From: an uncultured Dechloromonas sp.
GTDB taxonomy: Bacteria; Pseudomonadota; Gammaproteobacteria; Burkholderiales; Rhodocyclaceae
Reading direction: 5' to 3'
Assembly: GCF_945957265.1 (NCBI RefSeq)
Contig: NZ_CAMFKO010000016.1
Location: 18,460 to 82,459, forward strand
Length of the DNA: 64,000 nucleotides
Position 1 is the first letter of the stretch; every line of letters starts with the position of its first letter. The notes beneath the pieces were generated by a model that was given only the letters and a program-made list of their open reading frames with translations, was not told the DNA's origin and did not search any database. The position numbers were made by a program, and so were the translations under genes. Positions 53,907-61,943 of this stretch are shown here, in pieces.

Positions 53907-56050
53907 CACACCGCCTCCGCCAGCCGCTTCAGCGTCACGTAATCGACCTTGCCGGTGCCCAACAACGGCAGCGACTCGACGCGGTGGATCTTGCGCGGCA
54001 CGGCCAGTTCCGGCACGCCGGTTTCGCGCGCCTTGGCGGCAAGCAGTTCGCGCGTCAGCTCGCCGTCGGTGGTGAACAGCACCAGCGCCTCGCCCTTGGC
54101 CGGGTCGGTCTGGCTCGAGGCGGCATGCTGCAGGGCCGGCGAAGTCGCCGTCGCCAGCTTCTCGACAACCTCCAGGCTGACCATTTCGCCGGCGATCTTG
54201 GCAAAGCGCTTGACCCGGCCGACGATCTTCACGAAACCGTCCTCGTCGAGCTCGACCACGTCGCCCGTCTCGTACCAGCCCTCGCCGGCATCCGACACCG
54301 GCGGCTGCAGCACGCCGGGCCGGTCGGCCTTCAGGTAGCCGGCCATCACGTTCGGGCCGCGCACGTGCAGGATGCCGCCGTTCGGGATACCCGGCACCGG
54401 CAGCAGCTTGTGCTCGATGCCCGGCAGCAGGTTGCCGACGGTGCCGGTCTTGTAGGCCATCGGCGTATTGACCGCCAGCACCGGCGCCGTCTCGGTCGCG
54501 CCATAGCCTTCGAAGATGCGCTGGCCGAACTTCTCGAACCACTGGCTGCGCACGGCTTCCGACAGTTTCTCGGCGCCGGCCACGACGTAGCGCAGGCGAT
54601 AGAAGTCGTAGGGATTGGCGAACTTGCCGTAATTGGCGAGGAAGGTCGAAGTGCCGAACAGGATGGTGCAGCCGCGGTCGTAGGCCAGCTCCGGGATCAC
54701 CCGATAGTGCAGCGGCGACGGGTAGAGAAAGAGGCTGGCGCCGTTGAGCACCGGCAGCAGCGCGCCGGCGGTCAGGCCGAAGGAGTGGAAAATGGGCAGC
54801 GCATTAAGCACCTTGTCGTAGACCGAGAAGTCGATCACCGAGCGGATCTGCGCGATATTGGCCAGGATGGCTCGGTGCGGCAGCACGACGCCCTTCGGCT
54901 TGCCTTCCGAACCGGAGGTGAACAACACCACCGCCGCGTCTTCCGGCGATGCCGGCAGCGCGAAGGCACGCGGGAAATGCAGCGCCCACAGCACCAGCCA
55001 CAGCTTGTCGGCGAGGCCGATGCGCTCGCGTACGTCCTCCAGATAGACCAGCTGCACGTTGGCCAGCCCCGCCAGCTTGTCGGCCAGCTTGGCCTGCTCG
55101 ACGAAGGCGCGCGAGGTGACGACGGTCTTCAGCTCGGCGGCATCGCATGCCGCCTGCATGGCCTCGACACCGGCCGTGTAGTTGAGCATGGCCGGAATCC
55201 GGCGGCGGGCGCTGAGACCGAAGATCAGCCCGATGGTCGGCACCAGGTTGGGCAGCAGCAGGCCGACCCGCTCGCCGGGCTGCGTCAGGCGCTCGATCTG
55301 GCGGCCGAGCATCAGCGCCATCTTGAGCAGGTCGTTGTACGAATACTCGATCTGCTTGACGTCCTCGAGCAGGCGGCGACTGCGGCCGTAGATATCGACC
55401 GCGTCGCACAGCGCTTCGTAGAGGGTCTGCTGCGGCCGGGAGGCGACGATCATTTCCTGCATCAGGCGGCGCATGGCCTCGCCCGACTTGCGCCGGCGCA
55501 GCTTGGCGGTCGCCCCTTCCGGCATCGGGAAATGCCGCGCCGGCAGGATGGAGAGGCGGATTTTGGGGAACAGCTGCTTTGGATGCTTGCCCGACAGGCG
55601 CGAGAAATAGGTGCGCTCAGCCCCCTCCAGGCGGACCGGCACCACGGTCGCCCCGGTCTTGGCGGCGACGAAGGCCGGGCCGTCGTACACCTTCATCAGC
55701 GAACCGGTCAGCGTGATCCGCCCTTCCGGGAAGATGACCACCGGGCGGCCGGTTTCGATCAGGCGGATGACCTTCTTCATGGCCATCGGACTGGTCGGAT
55801 CGACCGCCAGGTAATCGACCTGCGAGAGCAAGATGCGGAAGAAGCGGTTCTCGGCGATGGTCGTATGGACGACGAAGACCGGATCGATGGGCAGGAAAAG
55901 GCCGAGCAGCAGACCGTCGAGGAAGGACTGGTGGTTGGCGACGACGAGCAGGCGCTGATGCCGGAAATCGGCCTGCTGCGCAGTCACTTCGACACGGAAC
56001 AGCAAGCGGGCCAGGCCGCGCAACAACGGCCGCAACAGGGTGCGCAGCAT
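53906..56050 (-). CDS. Aas-like acyltransferase/acyl-ACP synthetase bifunctional protein
   Basis: 714 residues, close to E. coli Aas. An N-terminal PlsC-type domain (NHQSFLDGL, FPEGRITLTG) is joined to an AMP-binding adenylating domain (LFTSGSEGKPKG, GYGATETAPV, YETGDVVELD, and the C-terminal Lys in LLGTGKVDYV). Aas activates free fatty acid onto its ACP and re-acylates lysophospholipid. Its start overlaps the ArsR regulator stop and its stop overlaps the amidohydrolase start, so it is the first enzyme gene of the operon. Confidence 0.92.
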   Translation of the reverse strand: MLRTLLRPLLRGLARLLFRVEVTAQQADFRHQRLLVVANHQSFLDGLLLGLFLPIDPVFVVHTTIAENRFFRILLSQVDYLAVDPTSPMAMKKVIRLIETGRPVVIFPEGRITLTGSLMKVYDGPAFVAAKTGATVVPVRLEGAERTYFSRLSGKHPKQLFPKIRLSILPARHFPMPEGATAKLRRRKSGEAMRRLMQEMIVASRPQQTLYEALCDAVDIYGRSRRLLEDVKQIEYSYNDLLKMALMLGRQIERLTQPGERVGLLLPNLVPTIGLIFGLSARRRIPAMLNYTAGVEAMQAACDAAELKTVVTSRAFVEQAKLADKLAGLANVQLVYLEDVRERIGLADKLWLVLWALHFPRAFALPASPEDAAVVLFTSGSEGKPKGVVLPHRAILANIAQIRSVIDFSVYDKVLNALPIFHSFGLTAGALLPVLNGASLFLYPSPLHYRVIPELAYDRGCTILFGTSTFLANYGKFANPYDFYRLRYVVAGAEKLSEAVRSQWFEKFGQRIFEGYGATETAPVLAVNTPMAYKTGTVGNLLPGIEHKLLPVPGIPNGGILHVRGPNVMAGYLKADRPGVLQPPVSDAGEGWYETGDVVELDEDGFVKIVGRVKRFAKIAGEMVSLEVVEKLATATSPALQHAASSQTDPAKGEALVLFTTDGELTRELLAAKARETGVPELAVPRKIHRVESLPLLGTGKVDYVTLKRLAEAV

Positions 56051-56361
56051 CAGGTGTTATCCCTCACGTAGTCGAGGACGTTGCCGAAGGTTTCGCTCAG
56101 CGCCTCGCGGTTGATCCAGAACCAGACTTCCTTGCCGATCTTCTCGGAAGCCAGCACGCCGGACTCGTGGAGAATCTTCAGGTGGTGCGACACGGTGGAG
56201 CGCGCCAGCGTCGACACCTCGGCGATCTGCCCGACGTTGATCCGCTCGCCCGGCTCGAACAGGAGCAGGATGCGCTGCCGGTGCTCGTCGCCGAGCGCCA
56301 CGAAAATCTTGGACATCGCCTGCCAGGCGGCAGGGATGCTTTGGGAGTAGTCGGATTTCAT
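56050..56361 (-). CDS. ArsR-family transcriptional regulator
   Basis: 103-residue winged-helix repressor: FVALGDEHRQRILLLF, recognition helix STLARSTVSHHLKIL, then the wing (GVLASEKIGKEVWFWI). No metal-binding Cys motif is present (no Cys in the ArsR helix), so it likely senses another ligand. First gene of the lipid operon, ending TGATG into the Aas-like gene. Its own start codon lies within a 28-base palindromic operator; autoregulation is expected. An internal ATG (MSKIFVALG) is an alternative start. Confidence 0.88.
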   Translation of the reverse strand: MKSDYSQSIPAAWQAMSKIFVALGDEHRQRILLLFEPGERINVGQIAEVSTLARSTVSHHLKILHESGVLASEKIGKEVWFWINREALSETFGNVLDYVRDNT

Positions 56362-56387
56362 GTCGATAATCTTAGTTATATCGACAT
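56360..56387. promoter_or_regulatory. Palindromic operator at the ArsR-lipid operon promoter
   Basis: ATGTCGATA and TATCGACAT form a perfect 9-bp inverted repeat with a 10-base AT-rich spacer. It covers the proposed -10 box and the ArsR start codon, as expected for self-repression by the ArsR protein. Confidence 0.8.
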
Positions 56388-56398
56388 GACTTTGTCAA
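56369..56398 (-). promoter_or_regulatory. Sigma-70-type promoter of the ArsR-lipid operon
   Basis: The minus strand reads TTGACA (-35, 56393-56398), an 18-base spacer, then TAAGAT (-10, 56369-56374). The expected start site is at or within one or two bases of the ArsR ATG, so the mRNA would be leaderless or nearly so. The operator palindrome overlaps this promoter. Confidence 0.72.
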
Positions 56399-56470
56399 CA
56401 AATCCCTCTCGTTACCCGCGCCGGGGATCCCCCACGGATGCGTCCCGGCAGCGGCCATGCGGCGCCTGGA

Positions 56471-56842
56471 TCATTGGCGAATCACGTCGCCTTTCAGGGC
56501 GAAGGTGATCGCCAGCACATCCTTGCGGGCCGATTCGTCGATGCCGTGTTTTTCGAGGACGGCCATGATGTCATCCATCACGGCCATGTATTCGGCCTCG
56601 CTGATATTCATGCCGCGATGGGTCTCCAGCATGCTGCGCCCGGTGTATTTTTCCGGACCGCCGCTGCCCGCGCCGAGGAAATCGCGATTGTGTTTCTTGA
56701 TTTCCTCGACCCGCTCGGGCCGATCCAGATAGGGCAGGAATCGGGCCTTGATGACCGGGTTGTTCAGATGCGCCGCGACGATGTCGTCGACGATGCTCGC
56801 GATGCCAGCCGCTCCGCCGAGCCGTTCGTAAAGGGTATTCAT
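56471..56842 (-). CDS. Group 1 truncated haemoglobin
   Basis: 123 residues with the 2-on-2 globin pattern: TLYERLGGAAGI at the N-terminus, EEIKKHNRDFLG, KYTGRSMLETHRGMNI with proximal His75. It probably binds oxygen or NO in the cytoplasm. It lies between the ArsR operon (same strand, 109 bases downstream) and the LysR gene. No overlap suggests an independent transcript. The upstream 138 bases are AT-richer than average and should hold its promoter. Confidence 0.92.
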   Translation of the reverse strand: MNTLYERLGGAAGIASIVDDIVAAHLNNPVIKARFLPYLDRPERVEEIKKHNRDFLGAGSGGPEKYTGRSMLETHRGMNISEAEYMAVMDDIMAVLEKHGIDESARKDVLAITFALKGDVIRQ

Positions 56843-56980
56843 ATCGCCTCCTGCATCGGTTTGTCGTACGACAAGATCAGCGGCCCAACCCTCCGATCAA
56901 AGCAAAGTATTTTTGTCCACTATTCTTCGTAGAAGAGAGGAGCGCCTTGGTCAAGGACTCATCGATCCTTGCGCCGCGAC

Positions 56981-57868
56981 TCACCCCAGCCAGCGTCCCA
57001 GCTCCTCGCCAGCGAGGTCGATGAAGGCCCGCAGCTTCGGCGGCATGAAGCGCTGGCGGGGATAGACGAGATGCACCGGGTCGGCCTTGGCGTGCCAGTC
57101 GGGCAGCAGGCGCACCAGACGGCCGGCGGCGCATTCCGCGCGGCACAGGTATTCCGGCAGCAGGGCCACGCCCTCGCCGGCCAGCGCCATGGCGCGGATG
57201 ACCCGGACATCGTTGATCATCACCAGCCCGGGCAGGGGCACGGTGACGCTGCCGCCCTCTCCGCTCAACGTCCAGCTTTCCTTGCCGAGCGGGGTGAATT
57301 GCAGGCAGCAGTGATGGCGCAGCGCCTGCGGCGAATCCGGGAGCGTCGCCGCCGCCAGGTAATCGGGGCTGGCGAAGGGCGCCCAGCGGGCCAGCCCGAT
57401 ATTTTTCGCGATCAGCGTCGAATCCTTCAGGCTCCCCGTCCGGATCGCGACATCGACGCCCTCGGCGACCAGATCGACATAGCGGCTGACCAGCACCAGG
57501 TCGATGCCGACCTTGGGGTAACGGCGATGCATCTGCCGGACGATGTCGGCCAGCAGGTCGTCGCCGATGTCGGCGGGGGCCGTGACCCGGAGCAGGCCCT
57601 TGGGCTCGCCGATCGATTCGGTCACCGCCGCTTCGGCATCGAGCATGTACCCAAGGCCGGTCGCCGCATGCCGGTAATACAGGCTACCGGCGTCGGTCAG
57701 GCTCAGGCGGCGCGTCGTGCGCTGCAATAGTGTGACACCAAGGCGCCGCTCAAGCCGGGCGACGCGGGTGCTGACGGTAGACGTCGGCAAACCGAGCAGG
57801 CGGGCGGCGGCGCTAAAACTCCCGGCATCGACGACTTTGACGAATACAGCGGCTTCGTTGAGATCCAT
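56981..57868 (-). CDS. LysR-family transcriptional regulator
   Basis: 295 residues: N-terminal winged helix-turn-helix (AAVFVKVVDAGSFSAAARLLGLPTSTVSTRV) and a periplasmic-binding-like effector domain (from about residue 90). It is divergent from the pirin-hydrolase-azoreductase run, so it likely controls it. The inverted repeat TTCAACAATTTGAA begins two bases upstream of its start codon and is a candidate binding site. The group resembles regulators of quinone/electrophile stress genes, but the inducer is unknown. Confidence 0.93.
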   Translation of the reverse strand: MDLNEAAVFVKVVDAGSFSAAARLLGLPTSTVSTRVARLERRLGVTLLQRTTRRLSLTDAGSLYYRHAATGLGYMLDAEAAVTESIGEPKGLLRVTAPADIGDDLLADIVRQMHRRYPKVGIDLVLVSRYVDLVAEGVDVAIRTGSLKDSTLIAKNIGLARWAPFASPDYLAAATLPDSPQALRHHCCLQFTPLGKESWTLSGEGGSVTVPLPGLVMINDVRVIRAMALAGEGVALLPEYLCRAECAAGRLVRLLPDWHAKADPVHLVYPRQRFMPPKLRAFIDLAGEELGRWLG

Positions 57869-57870
57869 TG

Positions 57871-57884
57871 TTCAACAATTTGAA
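57871..57884. promoter_or_regulatory. Candidate LysR-regulator binding site
   Basis: TTCAA-CAAT-TTGAA (TTCAACAATTTGAA), a dyad with 5-bp arms in the 101-base region between the divergent LysR gene and pirin gene; T-N-A type symmetry suits LysR factors. A single copy, so only suggestive. Confidence 0.5.
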
Positions 57885-57969
57885 AAGTTATTTCACATTT
57901 AACCATCTAGCGCTCGAATTGTCTGCCATCTAAAGTACATAAACCAACGCAACTTCACGGAGAGCAGAC

Positions 57970-58836
57970 ATGAAAAAACTGGCATTCATCAAGCGCAGCA
58001 ACGGCAGCCACTGGGTCGGCGACGGCTTCCCGGTGAAGAGCATCTTTTCCTACAGCGACATCGCCGAGGAAATGTCGCCCTTCCTGCTCATGGACTACGC
58101 CGGTCCGGCCAACTTCCCGGCCACCACCCGCAAACTCGGCGTCGGCCAGCATCCGCATCGCGGCTTCGAGACGGTGACCATCGTCTATGAAGGCGGCGTC
58201 TCGCACCGCGACTCGTCGGGCGGCGGCGGCACCATCGGCCCCGGCGACGTGCAGTGGATGACGGCGGCTTCCGGACTGATCCACGAGGAGTTCCACAGCC
58301 CGGCCTTCGCCGAGCAGGGCGGCGCCTTCGAGATGGTGCAGCTGTGGGTCAACCTGCCGGCCCGCGACAAGATGGCCGCCCCCGGCTACCAGGGCATCAC
58401 CGCCGGACAAATCCCGGAAGTGGCCTTGCCCGGCAATGCCGGCACGGCACGCGTCATCGCCGGCCAATACGGCGATAGCCAGGGCCCGGCCAGCACCTTC
58501 ACGCCGATGAACGTCTGGGACCTGCGCCTGAAGGCCGGGCGCCGCGTCGCCTTCGACCTGCCGGCCGGCCACACGACGGCGCTGTTCGTCCTGCGCGGCA
58601 GCCTGCGGATCGACGGCAAGCACACCATCCGCGCCGCCGAGCTGGCCGTCATGGAGCGCGACGGCAGCCGCCTGGAGTTCGAGGTCGGCGAGGATGCCGT
58701 CGTGCTCCTGCTCAACGGCGAGCCGCTCAACGAGCCGGTGGTCGGCTATGGCCCCTTCGTGATGAACAGCGAAGCGGAAATCCAGCAGGCGATCGACGAC
58801 TTCAACAACGGCCGCTTCGGACGGATCGGCCACTAA
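57970..58836 (+). CDS. Pirin family protein (first copy)
   Basis: 288 residues, bicupin. The metal site is complete: HPHRGFETV (His61, His63), later H105 and Glu107 in GLIHEEF. Some pirins act as quercetin dioxygenases or redox-sensing factors; substrate unknown. Start behind CGGAGAG. First gene of the run divergent from LysR. A second, more divergent pirin lies at the end of the same run. Confidence 0.92.
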   Translation: MKKLAFIKRSNGSHWVGDGFPVKSIFSYSDIAEEMSPFLLMDYAGPANFPATTRKLGVGQHPHRGFETVTIVYEGGVSHRDSSGGGGTIGPGDVQWMTAASGLIHEEFHSPAFAEQGGAFEMVQLWVNLPARDKMAAPGYQGITAGQIPEVALPGNAGTARVIAGQYGDSQGPASTFTPMNVWDLRLKAGRRVAFDLPAGHTTALFVLRGSLRIDGKHTIRAAELAVMERDGSRLEFEVGEDAVVLLLNGEPLNEPVVGYGPFVMNSEAEIQQAIDDFNNGRFGRIGH

Positions 58837-58914
58837 CCACCAAATGCAATCCCCTGGCTCTGCCGGGGGATTGTTAACCCGCAGCACCTCAACCGCACCG
58901 ACAGGAGAGAGACC

Positions 58915-59592
58915 ATGAGCACCCCCGCCAACTTTGCCAACGCCAAGCCCAGCATCGATCCGGCCAACGCCGCCATGCTGCTCATCGACCACCAGAGCGG
59001 CCTGTTCCAGACCGTGCAGGACATGCCGATGCCGGAGCTGCGCGCCCGCGCCGCCGCCCTCGCCCGGATGGCGACGCTGGCCGGCATTCCGGTGATCACC
59101 ACCGCCTCGGTGCCGCAAGGCCCGAACGGCCCGCTGATCCCGGAAATCCACGCCAACGCGCCGCATGCCCAGTACGTGGCCCGCAAGGGCGAGATCAACG
59201 CCTGGGACAACCCGGATTTCGTCGCCGCCGTCAAAGCCACCGGCAAGAAGCAGCTGATCATCGCCGGCACCATCACCAGCGTATGCATGGCCTTCCCGGC
59301 GATCAGCGCGGTCCATGAGGGCTACCAGGTATTCGCCGTGGTCGATGCCTCGGGCACCTACTCGAAGATGGCGCAGGAAATCACCCTGGCCCGCGTCGTC
59401 CAGGCCGGCGTCGTGCCGATGGACACCGCCGCCGTCGCCTCGGAACTGCAGCAGACCTGGAACCGCGCCGATGCGCTCGACTGGGCCGAGGTGTACACCC
59501 GGATCTTCCCCGCCTACCAGTTGCTGATCGAAAGCTACGGCAAGGCGCAGGAAGTCGCGAAGAACAACGAAGTGCTGGATTCCCAGCGTTAA
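58915..59592 (+). CDS. Isochorismatase-family hydrolase (first of tandem pair)
   Basis: 225 residues of the cysteine-hydrolase fold: catalytic Asp in LLIDHQSGLF, Lys in ATGKKQLIIAG and Cys in ITSVCMAFPA. These hydrolases cleave amide or imide bonds in nicotinamide-like or other substrates. It shares PNGPLxxE and DNPDFV/DNEDFV stretches with the next gene, so the two arose by duplication. GACAGGAGAG ribosome binding site. Confidence 0.9.
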   Translation: MSTPANFANAKPSIDPANAAMLLIDHQSGLFQTVQDMPMPELRARAAALARMATLAGIPVITTASVPQGPNGPLIPEIHANAPHAQYVARKGEINAWDNPDFVAAVKATGKKQLIIAGTITSVCMAFPAISAVHEGYQVFAVVDASGTYSKMAQEITLARVVQAGVVPMDTAAVASELQQTWNRADALDWAEVYTRIFPAYQLLIESYGKAQEVAKNNEVLDSQR

Positions 59593-59613
59593 TCAGCCCA
59601 AAGGAGAATCACC

Positions 59614-60240
59614 ATGAGCAAGCCCTACGTCAAACTCGACAAGAACAACGCCGCCGTCCTGCTGGTCGACCACCAGGCCGGGCTGTCCTCCCTGGTCCGC
59701 GACATCGACCCGGACAAGTTCCGCAACAACGTGCTGGCGCTGGCCGACCTGGCCAAGTATTTCAAGCTGCCGACCATCCTCACCACCAGCTTCGAGAACG
59801 GCCCGAACGGCCCGCTGATGACCGAGCTCAAGGAGACCTTCCCGGATGCGCCGTACATCGCCCGCCCCGGCCAGATCAACGCCTGGGACAACGAGGACTT
59901 CGTCAGGGCGGTCAAGGCCACCGGCAAGAAGCAGCTGATCATTGCCGGCATCGTCACCGAGGTCTGCGTCGCCTTCCCGGCGCTATCGGCCCTCGAGGAA
60001 GGCTACGAGGTTTTCGTCATCACCGACGCCTCCGGCACCTTCAACGAAGTCACCCGCCATTCGGCCTGGGACCGCATGTCGGCGGCCGGCGCCCAACTGC
60101 TGACCTGGTTCGGCGCCGCCTGCGAACTGCACCGCGACTGGCGCAACGACATTGAGGGCCTGGGCACGCTGTTCGCCAACCACATCCCCGACTACCGCAA
60201 CCTGATCAACAGCTACACCACCGTTCAGAACAGCAAGTAA
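59614..60240 (+). CDS. Isochorismatase-family hydrolase, YcaC type (second of pair)
   Basis: 208 residues with Asp in LLVDHQAGL, Lys in ATGKKQLIIAG and Cys in VTEVCVAFPA; the C-terminal GAACELHRDW region is typical of the octameric YcaC subgroup, whose natural substrate is unknown. It is 21 bases after its paralogue. A GC hairpin follows before azoR. Confidence 0.92.
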   Translation: MSKPYVKLDKNNAAVLLVDHQAGLSSLVRDIDPDKFRNNVLALADLAKYFKLPTILTTSFENGPNGPLMTELKETFPDAPYIARPGQINAWDNEDFVRAVKATGKKQLIIAGIVTEVCVAFPALSALEEGYEVFVITDASGTFNEVTRHSAWDRMSAAGAQLLTWFGAACELHRDWRNDIEGLGTLFANHIPDYRNLINSYTTVQNSK

Positions 60241-60248
60241 GTCCATAC

Positions 60249-60271
60249 GCCCCCCGCCTGCCGCGGGGGGC
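60249..60271 (+). terminator. GC hairpin between the hydrolase pair and azoR
   Basis: GCCCCCCGC / GCGGGGGGC stem, loop CTGCC, eight bases after the YcaC-like stop. No T-tract, so it may be a partial terminator or mRNA-processing stem that lowers expression of downstream genes. Confidence 0.55.
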
Positions 60272-60296
60272 ATCGATCCCGATGGAGCGCATTCCC

Positions 60297-60899
60297 ATGC
60301 AAAAACTACTGCAACTCAAGACCAGCCTTTTCGCCAACCAGGGTCAGTCCAGCCAGCTGTCCGACGCCTTCGTCGCCGCCTGGCAGCTCAGCCGGCCCGG
60401 TTCGGCGGTCACCGTCCGCGACTTTGCCGTCGATCCCGTGCCGCACCTCGACGGCGCCGCTTTCCAGGCCTTCCTGAGCCAGCCGGAGGAGCGCAGCGCG
60501 GAACAGCAAGCGAAAGTCGCCTATTCCGACGCGCTGATCGCCGAACTGCAGGCGGCCGACGTGCTGGTCATCGGCCTGCCGATGTACAACCTGGGCATCC
60601 CCTCGACACTGAAGGCCTGGATCGACCATGTCGCCCGCGCCGGCGTCACCTTCCGCTACACCGCGAGCGGGCCGCAGGGCCTGCTCACCGGCAAGAAGGC
60701 CTATGTCTTCGCCACCCGCGGCGGCCGCTATGCCGGCACCGCGTTCGACACGCAAACCGATTTCGTGCGCAACTTCCTCGGCTTCATCGGTATCGGCGAA
60801 GTCGAATTCGTTTATGCTGAAGGTCTAAACATGGGCGAGGAAAGCAAGAGCGCCGGACTGGCTGGCGCCCATGCAGAACTGGCCCGCATTGCCGCCTGA
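60297..60899 (+). CDS. azoR: FMN-dependent NADH-azoreductase AzoR
   Basis: Quinone/azo-compound reductase of the flavodoxin-like fold, 200 residues: N-terminal LQLKTSLFANQGQSSQL, GLPMYNLGIPSTLKAWIDHVARAG (FMN site) and ATRGGRYAGTAFDTQ. The ATG behind a GGAG nine bases earlier is chosen rather than the upstream ATG at MERIP. It detoxifies quinones and thiol-reactive azo compounds, and fits the redox-stress theme of its neighbours. Confidence 0.93.
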   Translation: MQKLLQLKTSLFANQGQSSQLSDAFVAAWQLSRPGSAVTVRDFAVDPVPHLDGAAFQAFLSQPEERSAEQQAKVAYSDALIAELQAADVLVIGLPMYNLGIPSTLKAWIDHVARAGVTFRYTASGPQGLLTGKKAYVFATRGGRYAGTAFDTQTDFVRNFLGFIGIGEVEFVYAEGLNMGEESKSAGLAGAHAELARIAA

Positions 60900-60911
60900 A
60901 GGAGAAACGCG

Positions 60912-61322
60912 ATGTCTACGCCACCCACCGTCAAAGCCACGCTGGAAGAAACGCCTTACATCGTCAGCTTCAGCGACGACCTCGGCCACACCTGGACGGC
61001 CGACGAGCCGCTCGAGGTCGGCGGCGGCAACACGGCACCGACGCCCGAGCGGCTGATCCTGGCCAGCCTCGGCGCGTGCACGGCGATCACCCTGAAGATG
61101 GTCGCCGCCCGCCGCCAGTTGCCGCTGACCGGAGTCGAGGTCGAATTGCAGCTCAATCCCGCCGGCAGGCCGGAGAGCGGCAACGACATCGTGCGCCGGG
61201 TCACCGTGCACGGCCCGCTCGACGCCGAGCAGCAGGCGCAACTGCTGAAGGTGGCCAACGCCTGCCCGATGCACAAGCTGCTGGCCGGCGAGATCCGCAT
61301 CCACACCGAACTCGCAGCCTGA
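60912..61322 (+). CDS. OsmC-family peroxiredoxin-like protein
   Basis: 136 residues. The two catalytic-type cysteines are in LASLGACTAITLKM and ANACPMHKLL, the OsmC/Ohr active-site pair for reduction of organic hydroperoxides. It lies 12 bases after azoR with a GGAG, so is co-expressed. Confidence 0.93.
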   Translation: MSTPPTVKATLEETPYIVSFSDDLGHTWTADEPLEVGGGNTAPTPERLILASLGACTAITLKMVAARRQLPLTGVEVELQLNPAGRPESGNDIVRRVTVHGPLDAEQQAQLLKVANACPMHKLLAGEIRIHTELAA

Positions 61323-61343
61323 GACCGGGGCGGAGGGAAAAAC

Positions 61344-61943
61344 ATGGGCAAGAATCGCCTGGAGGCCTTCAGCGACGGCGTGCTGGCCATCATCATCACG
61401 ATCATGGTGCTGGAAATGAAGGTGCCGCACGGCGAATCCTTCGCCGACCTAGCACCGGTGATGCCGGTGTTCCTCAGCTACATCCTGAGTTTCGTCTACG
61501 TCGGCATCTACTGGAACAACCACCATCATCTGCTGCACACCGCGCACCGGGTCACCGGGCGCATCCTGTGGGCCAACCTCCACCTGCTGTTCTGGCTGTC
61601 GCTCTTTCCCTTCGCCACGGGATGGATGGGCGAGAACCATTTTGCACCGGCGCCCACGGCGCTCTACGGGGGCATCCTGTTGATGGCCGGACTTGCCTAC
61701 CTGTTGTTGCAACGCGCCATCATCGCCGGCGAAGGCGGTGGATCGATACTCCAGCAGGCGCTCGGCAGTGACGGAAAGGGCAAACTCTCGATACTCGGCT
61801 ACAGCCTGGGCGTCGCCACCTCCTTCTGGGTAGCCGGTGTGGCCCAATCGCTCTACGTCGCCGTCGCGCTGATGTGGCTGATCCCCGACCGGCGCATCGA
61901 GCGCTCCATCGAACAGCAAGACCACCGGGAAGGAAATCCATGA
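61344..61943 (+). CDS. TMEM175-family potassium channel-like protein
   Basis: 199 residues with six hydrophobic helices and the defining RLEAFSDGVLAIIITIMVLE N-terminal pore motif (FSDGV). Bacterial relatives form tetrameric K+-selective channels. It ends in ATGA overlapping the second pirin gene, so it belongs to the redox-stress run; a role in membrane potential under stress is inferred. Confidence 0.9.
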   Translation: MGKNRLEAFSDGVLAIIITIMVLEMKVPHGESFADLAPVMPVFLSYILSFVYVGIYWNNHHHLLHTAHRVTGRILWANLHLLFWLSLFPFATGWMGENHFAPAPTALYGGILLMAGLAYLLLQRAIIAGEGGGSILQQALGSDGKGKLSILGYSLGVATSFWVAGVAQSLYVAVALMWLIPDRRIERSIEQQDHREGNP

